A program made the translations under genes and the position numbers. Below are positions 58,152 through 64,000 of a DNA stretch of 64,000 bases, piece by piece (the first letter of the stretch is position 1; each line of letters opens with the position of its first letter). The notes beneath the pieces were generated by a model. The model did no database searches, was not told the origin of the DNA, and saw only the letters and a program-made list of their open reading frames with translations. This stretch comes from an uncultured Oscillospiraceae bacterium (GTDB lineage Bacteria > Bacillota > Clostridia > Oscillospirales > Oscillospiraceae): assembly GCA_910584045.1 (NCBI GenBank), contig CAJTYO010000001.1:20025-84024 (forward strand), in the 5' to 3' direction.

Positions 58152-60413
58152 TCAATTTTTTCCATACCCCGCCGCATAGTAGTTCATCAAACAGCCCTCC
58201 TGAAGGATGAGCCGCTCATCAGCGGTCAGCCCCGCGCAGCGGAGCGTCAGCTCGCGGACGGAACCGCCGGCGCAAATCGCCTTGGCGGGGATGTCCTCCA
58301 CCCCCTCCGCGATGGCCCTCTTCACGCCGGGAATGTACACCCAGTCGCCCTCCTCCAGGGGGAACGCCGCCCCCTCCGGGAGCGTAAAAGGCACGATGCC
58401 CCAGTTGATGCAGTTGGACCGATACCGCTTGGTGGCGTACTCATAGCAGATATTGGCAAAGCCCCCCAGCACCTTCTGACAGCTGGCGGCCTGCTCCCGA
58501 GCGGAGCCGTCGCCGGGCCGGTTGGCGAATACGCAGGAGCCCACCGTCGTGCGCCGCCCGTCGCCGCCCACCTTCTCCAGAACCGCCCGAATCTCCTCGG
58601 GTATCTCTCCGGCCTCCCGGGTCTCCTCCAGTGCGCGCACCGCCTTGCTGCGGCCCACGTACTCCGGGACCCGGCGGCTGAGGGCAAACTCGCTGAGCCC
58701 AATGGGGTTGGAGCGGTAGGAGCTGGTCTCCCCGGAGGGGATCAGCTCGTCGGTGGTGGTGACGGGATCGTGGATCACCGCGCACAGCTTCACCAGCAGG
58801 TCCTCCTCCAGCCTGGGCATGTGGGGCCAGTCCTTGATGTTGGGCCCATAGCGGAGCTCCGCCTCCGGCTCGGCCCTGCCGAAGCCCTCATAGCACCGCT
58901 TTGCATAGACGCCGCCGTCATAGCGGTATGCCAGCTCCTCCGCGCCGGGCGCCTCATACTCGACGTCGGTGGCCGCCGTCAGCACGCCGCCGTTCCTGGC
59001 GGTGGCGGCGATGGACCGTGCGTCCATCAGGGCCACGGCGGAGATTTGGCCGTTTCCGGGCTTGCTGCCCTCCCGGTTGGCGAAATTCCGGGTGGCGTGG
59101 CGGATGGACAGGGCGTTGTTGGCCGGCGTGTCCCCCGCGCCGAAGCAGGGGCCGCAGAAGGCCGGCTTCATCACACACCCGGCCTCCATCAGCTTCTCCG
59201 CCGCCCCGCACCGGGTGACCGCCAGAGAGATGGGTGTGGAGGATGGATAGACGCTCATGTCAAAGAACCCGTTCCCAATGGACTGCCCATCCAGAATATG
59301 CGCCGCCTCCACAATATTCTCGTACATGCCGCCGGAGCAGCCCACGATGACCCCCTGCTCGCAGGTGACTTTTCCGTCCACGATGTTCCGGCGCAGATCC
59401 AGCTTCACCCTGCCGCCCAGCTGCCTGTTGCAGGCGTCCTCCGCCTCGGCGAAAATCCGCTCCGGCTCCGCCTGAAGCTCGTGGACCGTGTAGGCAATGG
59501 AGGGGTGGAAGGGCAGAGCGATCATGCATTCCACCCTGCTGAGATCGACCCTGACGACGCTGTCGTAATATGCGCCGTTCCGGGGCTTCAGCTCTCGGAA
59601 GTCCTCGGGCCGCCCGATGTTCTCGTAGTACCTCCGGACGGTCTCGTCCGTCTCCCAGATGGAGGTCAGACAGCTGGTCTCGGTGGTCATCACGTCGATG
59701 CCGATGCGGTAGTCGCAGCTGAGCTCCCTCACCCCGGGCCCCGCGAACTCCAGCACCTTGTTCTTCACGTCCCCCTTAGGGAAGGTGGCGGCCACCAGCG
59801 CGATGGCCACGTCCTGGGGCCCCACGCCCCTCCGGGGTCTGCCCTCCAGCCAGACCAGCACCACCTCCGGCGCGGCCACGTCGTAGGTGTTCTCCAGCAG
59901 CTGCTTGACCAGCTCGCCGCCGCCCTCGCCCACGCCCATGCAGCCGTAAGCGCCGTACCGGGTGTGGGAGTCGGAGCCCAGGATCATTTTCCCGCAGCCA
60001 GCCAGCCGCTCCCGGGCATACTGGTGGATGACGGCCTGATTGGCGGGGACGTAGATGCCGCCGTACTTTCTGGCGGCGGACAGGCCGAAGGCGTGGTCGT
60101 CCTCATTGATGGTGCCGCCCACGGCGCACAGGGAGTTGTGGCAGTTGGTCATGGCGTAGGGGAGGGGAAATTCCTTCAGCCCGCTGGCCTTGGCGGTCTG
60201 GATGATGCCCACGAAGGTGATGTCGTGGGAGATGAGCGCATCGAATTTGAGACGCAGCTTTTTGGGGTCCGTTCCCCTGTTGTGGGAGCGCAGGATGGAG
60301 TAGGCAATGGTCCTCTCCCGTGCCTCGTCCGGGAGAGGCTGTCCCTGGGCCTGGCCGGCGGGAACGATCTGTCCGTCCAGCAGATACGCCCCCTCTTTAA
60401 TGACTTCTACCAT
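58152..60413 (-). CDS. acn: aconitate hydratase
   Basis: The 753-residue protein is a full-length aconitase/hydratase with SDSHTRYGAYGCMGVGEGG, GVIVGCSGGMYENI and CGPCFGAGDTPANN supplying the [4Fe-4S] cysteines, and a C-terminal swivel domain (TVGSCVFANRPGDG, YRSNCINWGIVPF). It isomerises citrate to isocitrate for the IDH encoded downstream. The start is ATG 60413, nine bases after GGAGG. A promoter with an overlapping palindrome lies about 63 bp upstream. Confidence 0.92.
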   Translation of the reverse strand: MVEVIKEGAYLLDGQIVPAGQAQGQPLPDEARERTIAYSILRSHNRGTDPKKLRLKFDALISHDITFVGIIQTAKASGLKEFPLPYAMTNCHNSLCAVGGTINEDDHAFGLSAARKYGGIYVPANQAVIHQYARERLAGCGKMILGSDSHTRYGAYGCMGVGEGGGELVKQLLENTYDVAAPEVVLVWLEGRPRRGVGPQDVAIALVAATFPKGDVKNKVLEFAGPGVRELSCDYRIGIDVMTTETSCLTSIWETDETVRRYYENIGRPEDFRELKPRNGAYYDSVVRVDLSRVECMIALPFHPSIAYTVHELQAEPERIFAEAEDACNRQLGGRVKLDLRRNIVDGKVTCEQGVIVGCSGGMYENIVEAAHILDGQSIGNGFFDMSVYPSSTPISLAVTRCGAAEKLMEAGCVMKPAFCGPCFGAGDTPANNALSIRHATRNFANREGSKPGNGQISAVALMDARSIAATARNGGVLTAATDVEYEAPGAEELAYRYDGGVYAKRCYEGFGRAEPEAELRYGPNIKDWPHMPRLEEDLLVKLCAVIHDPVTTTDELIPSGETSSYRSNPIGLSEFALSRRVPEYVGRSKAVRALEETREAGEIPEEIRAVLEKVGGDGRRTTVGSCVFANRPGDGSAREQAASCQKVLGGFANICYEYATKRYRSNCINWGIVPFTLPEGAAFPLEEGDWVYIPGVKRAIAEGVEDIPAKAICAGGSVRELTLRCAGLTADERLILQEGCLMNYYAAGYGKN

Positions 60414-60475
60414 ACGATCTTTCCTCCGTTTATCAGCGGCAGGCTTCCCATCCCGCCGCCGGATTTGACGCTTTG

Positions 60476-60504
60476 AGTGTATCACAGAGTCCGGTGATTG
60501 TGAA
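60476..60504 (-). promoter_or_regulatory. promoter of acn
   Basis: On the minus strand TTCACA (60504-60499), 17 bp and TACACT (60481-60476). Confidence 0.65.
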
Positions 60505-60516
60505 TACTTCACAATC
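60496..60516. promoter_or_regulatory. 21-bp perfect palindrome over the acn -35 box (Rex-like operator)
   Basis: GATTGTGAA-TAC-TTCACAATC has perfect 9-bp arms. TTGTGAA/TTCACAA are the half sites of the NADH-sensing repressor Rex, but the spacer is three bases rather than the usual four. It overlaps the -35 box, so repression is the expected mode. Confidence 0.65.
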
Positions 60517-60836
60517 AAAAAGTTTTTGTGATGTCAATTTTTGTACAGATGACGAACAAATAGGACCCAATTGAACAATTTTGCATTGAAGCGGAGGCAA
60601 TCCTGCAAAAATGTGTCAATTATGCAGGAAAACATGCATACAGGCAGGCGCACAATGAAAAATCCACTCCCCGCCGCCGCAAAAAAATGCACAAACCGTC
60701 CAGGTGTGCGGCGGCAAAGGGTGCGTGTTATTGTCGTATTTCAGTCTGCCGCCGGTCCGCAGTATGCCGCATTTCCGGCCGCGCGGAAAGCACGCCTCCT
60801 TCACATTGCATCGGACTCCCCCGCGCGTTTTCCCGG
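60517..60836. other. non-coding region between acn and polA
   Basis: The first 150 bp are AT-rich and the rest GC-rich. Open frames here lack ribosome sites and family likeness. A loose inverted repeat TTTTGCA...TGCAAAA spans 60579-60610. I see no further gene. Confidence 0.5.
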
Positions 60837-60940
60837 TTGTAATTTCCACGGAAACGTGGTATACTTTTCCCAACAGGATGAAACATCCCCTGCGCCCCGG
60901 CGCGGTATCTGGAAGCAGGCCGCCCCGGGGTGCGGCCTGC
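60837..60940 (+). promoter_or_regulatory. promoter and leader hairpin of polA
   Basis: TTGTAA (60837-60842), 17 bp and TATACT (60860-60865). The spacer holds the palindrome CCACG-GAAA-CGTGG. In the leader GCAGGCCGC (60915-60923) pairs with GCGGCCTGC (60932-60940), four bases before AGGAG. Confidence 0.68.
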
Positions 60941-60956
60941 AATAGGAGAAACCTGT

Positions 60957-63608
60957 ATGAGCAACAAACTGATGGTCATCGACGGCAACAGCATCGTCAA
61001 CCGCTCCTTTTACGGCGTCCGCCCCCTGACCACCCGGGACGGGCTGTATACCAACGCGGTCTATGGCTTCGTCACCACCCTCCAGCGCCTGCTGGACGAG
61101 GAGAAGCCCGAGGCTCTGTGCGTCACCTTCGACCGCCGGGAGCCCACCTTCCGCCACCTGTCCTATGAGGGCTACAAGGCCCAGCGCAAGGGGATGCCCG
61201 AGGAGCTGGCCCAGCAGATGCCCGTGCTCAAAGAGGTGCTGGACGCCATGGACGTGCCCCGCTACGAGCTGGCGGGCTACGAGGCGGACGACCTCATCGG
61301 CACCATCTCCCGGAAGTGCGAGGCAAAGGGCTGGGAGTGCGTGGTGGTCACCGGGGACAAGGACAGCCTCCAGCTGGTGACGGAGAAAACAAAGGTGAAG
61401 CTGGTGTCCACCCGCATGGGCCAGACCACCACCAGGGATATGACCCCCGAGAGCTTCCGGGAGGTCTACGGCTTCGACCCCATTCACATCATCGACCTGA
61501 AGGCCCTGATGGGCGACGCGTCGGACAACATCCCCGGTGTGAAGGGCGTGGGGGAGAAGACCGCCATGGCCCTGGTGCAGCAGTACCAGACCATTGACGC
61601 GCTGTACGAGGCCATGCCGGAGGTGGAGGCCAAGCCAGCCGCCGTCAAAAAGCTGGCCGAGGGGGAGGAGAGCGCCAGGATGAGCTATCGCCTGGCCACC
61701 ATTATCACCGATGCGCCCCTGGAATTCGACCCGGCGGAGAATCTGCGCCGTCCGGCGAAGCCGGAGCTGTACGGCGTTTTTTTGCGGCTGGAGTTCAACA
61801 AACTTATTGAAAAAATGGGGCTCACCGCCCAGGAGGAAGCGGCGAAGCCGGAGACGGCGGACTACGCCGTCCATGCGGAGCGGGTGACGGACGGGACGAA
61901 GGCGGAGGAGGTCCTGGCGGCCCTCCGGAGGGCGGACCATGTGGCCCTGCTGGCTCTGCCGGACCTCGCCGCCGTTGCGGTCCGGTGCGAGACGGGGCCG
62001 GGTACCGGCCTTGCGGCGACATTCTCCTTCAGCGGCTACAGCGGGGACTGGAACAAGCTGCTGGCCGCCCTGTTCTCCCCGGAGATCAAAAAGGTCTCCC
62101 ACGACGTGAAGGACCTGACCCGGACGCTGCTGGAAAACGGCCTGCCTGCGGAGGGCTTTATCTTCGACACCGCTCTTGCGGGCTATCTGCTGGACGCAAC
62201 GGCGGGACATTACGACGTCGGGCGGCTGTTCGCCTCCTGGTTCCGGGAGGAGCTGCCCAGGCCGCTGTATCTGGAGCCGGACGCCTTCTCCGTGCTGGGG
62301 GATGCGGCGCAGGCGGAGGCGTCCTTTCTCAGCTATACCGCCGCCGTGGACGCGCTGTACGAGGCCATGCTGCCCAAACTGAAGGAGACGGGGACGGACT
62401 GGCTGTATCTCAACGTAGAGCTGCCCCTGTGCCGAGTGCTGGCGGAGATGGAGACGGCGGGGTTCCGGGTGGACGCCCGGGCGCTGCAGTCCTTCGGGGA
62501 GACTCTGACGGCGGCGATCAGGACGCTGGAGGAAAAAATCTACTCCTATGCCGGGAGGTTCAACATCAATTCCCCCAAGCAGCTGGGAGAGGTCCTCTTC
62601 GAGAAGCTGGGGATGCCCGCCTATAAAAAGACCAAGACCGGCTACTCCACCAGTGCGGAGGTTCTGGACAAGCTCCGGGGCCAGCATCCCATCGTGGGGG
62701 AGGTCCTGGAGTACCGGCAGTACGCCAAGCTGAAAAGCACCTACGTGGACGGCCTGCTGAAGGTTATTTCCCCTGACGGGCGTGTGCGCACCAGCTTCCA
62801 GATGACCGTCACCGCCACCGGGAGACTGAGCTCCACCGAGCCCAATTTGCAGAACATCCCCACCCGCACCGAGCTGGGCAGCGAGCTGCGGCGCATGTTC
62901 ACGGCGGAGCCGGGAATGGTGCTGGTGGACGCGGACTACAGCCAGATCGAACTGAGGCTGCTGGCCCACATCTCCGGGGATAAGGCCATGCAGGAGGCGT
63001 TCCTCTCCGGCGAGGATTTCCACACCGTCACCGCCGCCCACGTCTTCGGCGTGCCCCTGGAGCAGGTCACCGCCAACATGCGCCGGGCGGCCAAGGCGGT
63101 AAACTTCGGCATCGTCTACGGCATCTCCGCCTTCTCCCTGTCTCAGGACCTGGCCGTGCCGGTGGCGGAGGCCAAGGACTATATGGCGGCCTACTTCGCC
63201 CGGTTCCCGGAGGTCAAGGCCTATATGGACGGCGTGGTGAAAAAGGCCCGGGCGGACGGCTACGTGGAGACCATGTTCCGCCGCCGCCGGGCGCTGCCGG
63301 AGATCAAGGCCAGCAACTTCAACACCCGCTCCTTTGGTGAGAGGGTGGCGCTGAACATGCCCATCCAGGGGGCGGCGGCGGACATCATCAAGCTGGCCAT
63401 GGTCCGGGTATTTGACCGGCTGCGGCGGGAGGACCTGGGGGCGCGGCTTCTGATGCAGGTTCACGACGAGCTGATCGTGGAGTGTCCGGAGGACAGGGCC
63501 GAGCAGGTCAGAGCCCTGCTTACGGAGGAGATGGAGGGGGTGTACGCCCTGACCGTTCCCCTGACGGCGGAGGCCCACGTGGGAAAGAACTGGCTGGAGG
63601 CGAAATAG
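60957..63608 (+). CDS. polA: DNA polymerase I
   Basis: The 883-residue protein has the 5'-nuclease domain (about 1-290: VIDGNSIVNRSFYG, YEADDLIGTI, VTGDKDSLQLV), a degenerate 3'-exonuclease fold (about 300-480) and the polymerase with motif A DADYSQIELRLLAH, motif B RRAAKAVNFGIVYG and motif C QVHDELIVE. The proofreading DxE signature is absent (VALLALPDLAAVAV stands there), as in Taq and Bst enzymes, so proofreading is probably lost. ATG 60957 follows AGGAG. rimI starts three bases after its stop. Confidence 0.96.
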   Translation: MSNKLMVIDGNSIVNRSFYGVRPLTTRDGLYTNAVYGFVTTLQRLLDEEKPEALCVTFDRREPTFRHLSYEGYKAQRKGMPEELAQQMPVLKEVLDAMDVPRYELAGYEADDLIGTISRKCEAKGWECVVVTGDKDSLQLVTEKTKVKLVSTRMGQTTTRDMTPESFREVYGFDPIHIIDLKALMGDASDNIPGVKGVGEKTAMALVQQYQTIDALYEAMPEVEAKPAAVKKLAEGEESARMSYRLATIITDAPLEFDPAENLRRPAKPELYGVFLRLEFNKLIEKMGLTAQEEAAKPETADYAVHAERVTDGTKAEEVLAALRRADHVALLALPDLAAVAVRCETGPGTGLAATFSFSGYSGDWNKLLAALFSPEIKKVSHDVKDLTRTLLENGLPAEGFIFDTALAGYLLDATAGHYDVGRLFASWFREELPRPLYLEPDAFSVLGDAAQAEASFLSYTAAVDALYEAMLPKLKETGTDWLYLNVELPLCRVLAEMETAGFRVDARALQSFGETLTAAIRTLEEKIYSYAGRFNINSPKQLGEVLFEKLGMPAYKKTKTGYSTSAEVLDKLRGQHPIVGEVLEYRQYAKLKSTYVDGLLKVISPDGRVRTSFQMTVTATGRLSSTEPNLQNIPTRTELGSELRRMFTAEPGMVLVDADYSQIELRLLAHISGDKAMQEAFLSGEDFHTVTAAHVFGVPLEQVTANMRRAAKAVNFGIVYGISAFSLSQDLAVPVAEAKDYMAAYFARFPEVKAYMDGVVKKARADGYVETMFRRRRALPEIKASNFNTRSFGERVALNMPIQGAAADIIKLAMVRVFDRLRREDLGARLLMQVHDELIVECPEDRAEQVRALLTEEMEGVYALTVPLTAEAHVGKNWLEAK

Positions 63609-63611
63609 GCG

Positions 63612-64000
63612 ATGGCGTTTCAGATTGTCCCCATGACCGCCGGCCACCTGGACCAGGCGGAGGCTGTGGAAAAAACCTGTTTTCCGGAGGACCCCTGGTC
63701 CCGGCAGATTCTGGAGGAAGCCCTGAACGGTGAAAACGCGGCCGCGTGGGCCGCCGTGGAGGAGGGCGCGCTTCTGGGCTATGTCTTTTTCTCCCGCGTT
63801 CTGGACGAGGGCAGCGTGGACAATATTGCCGTTCTGCCCGCGGCGCGGCGGCGGGGCGCGGCGTCCGCCCTGCTGGAGGCCGCTCACCGCTGGGGACAGG
63901 AGCGGGGCGTGCGCATCTTTTTTCTGGAGGTGCGCGCCTCCAACGGAGGGGCCGCCGCCCTCTATCAGAAAATGGGCTATCAAGAGGCGGGGCGGCGGAG
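63612..64000 (+). CDS. rimI: ribosomal protein S18 alanine N-acetyltransferase (truncated by window end)
   Basis: The first 129 codons are visible and open to the window edge. The GNAT protein begins MAFQIVPMTAGHLDQAEAVE and has CFPEDPWS, VDNIAVLPAARRRGAASALL (acetyl-CoA loop), LEVRASNGGAAALYQKMGY, matching RimI, which acetylates the N-terminus of S18. GGAGG at 63596-63600 lies inside the end of polA, so the genes are coupled. Confidence 0.88.
   Translation, partial: MAFQIVPMTAGHLDQAEAVEKTCFPEDPWSRQILEEALNGENAAAWAAVEEGALLGYVFFSRVLDEGSVDNIAVLPAARRRGAASALLEAAHRWGQERGVRIFFLEVRASNGGAAALYQKMGYQEAGRR

Noticed and set aside
58053..60476. 807-codon open frame antisense to acn
   Set aside because: Shadow of acn, rich in Gly/His/Val/Pro with no domain.
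60571..60945. 124-codon open frame upstream of polA
   Set aside because: No ribosome site, ends in the polA leader hairpin, low-complexity basic product.
60801..63983. 1060-codon open frame antisense to polA
   Set aside because: High GC content at third codon positions opens the opposite frame; no ribosome site, family likeness or sensible composition.
1..64000. CRISPR array, tRNA or rRNA genes
   Set aside because: No regularly spaced short direct repeats, no cloverleaf-like segment and no rRNA-like sequence was seen.
1..64000. Known riboswitches (cobalamin, SAM, T-box)
   Set aside because: Leaders of cobO, the corrinoid operon and bioY were read for such elements; no recognisable class-defining motif was found.

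Overview
The window reads as the chromosome of a GC-rich (about 60 %), strictly anaerobic, probably spore-forming Clostridia bacterium of the Oscillospirales (Oscillibacter/Lawsonibacter/Flavonifractor-like). This placement is inferred from gene content: class III ribonucleotide reductase, the electron-bifurcating NfnAB pair, a SpoIVFA/SpoIVFB sporulation pair, a corrinoid methyltransferase system and a PolA that appears to lack proofreading. Shine-Dalgarno sites are AGGAGG-like, and many promoters are textbook -35/-10 pairs with a 17-bp spacer. I see no rRNA, tRNA, CRISPR array, prophage or transposase gene.

Layout. 1-5.0 kb: DtxR/MntR-type repressor, a divergent DUF1576 membrane protein, a FAD/Rieske oxidoreductase and a glycosyltransferase. 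5.0-7.4 kb: nfnAB. 7.6-9.0 kb: a small membrane protein, then cobO coupled to a GyrI-like protein. 9.0-10.0 kb: a mobile-cassette-like element carrying a TraX-family gene. 10.0-15.1 kb: cardiolipin synthase, pncB, type II pantothenate kinase and larE. 15.1-16.8 kb: spoIVFB and its M23/SpoIVFA-like partner. 17.1-25.7 kb: a dicarboxylate symporter, MATE pump, phosphodiesterase, two-part ThrE-type exporter, prmA, and a WG-repeat/SLH surface protein. 25.9-29.3 kb: prfB, MarR, PucR.

29.4-40.0 kb is one nine-gene operon: GPH-type MFS transporter, arylamine N-acetyltransferase, pterin methyltransferase, corrinoid protein, UroD-type methyltransferase, Old-Yellow-Enzyme/FAD reductase, corrinoid reactivase (RACE), DUF2284 and a YjiH-type membrane protein, with a divergent PucR regulator. 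It holds all four parts of an anaerobic corrinoid demethylase plus an ene-reductase and an N-acetyltransferase. It looks like a dedicated route for a methylated, probably aromatic, substrate whose methyl group goes to tetrahydrofolate.

40-64 kb: bioY with a BirA-type operator, DUF1284, a MerR/GyrI regulator, a hemerythrin protein, mutS2, murA, an iron-sulfur-flavoprotein-like gene, the yycJ-rlmH-lipoprotein cluster, degV, ogt, an aldose epimerase, nrdD, icd, acn, polA and the start of rimI.

The most unusual signal is non-coding. Two elements (9016-10038 and 57350-57743) share matching 23-bp ends, are flanked by perfect 8-bp direct repeats (CAGCCGCA and TTTATTCC), carry a promoter exactly 58 bp inside the same end, and hold unrelated small membrane-protein genes and no transposase. 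They resemble mobile insertion cassettes. Three further repeat families occur: a roughly 110-150 bp palindromic element found four times directly 3' of genes, a roughly 85-nt two-hairpin element found twice, and a 138-bp nested inverted-repeat element.
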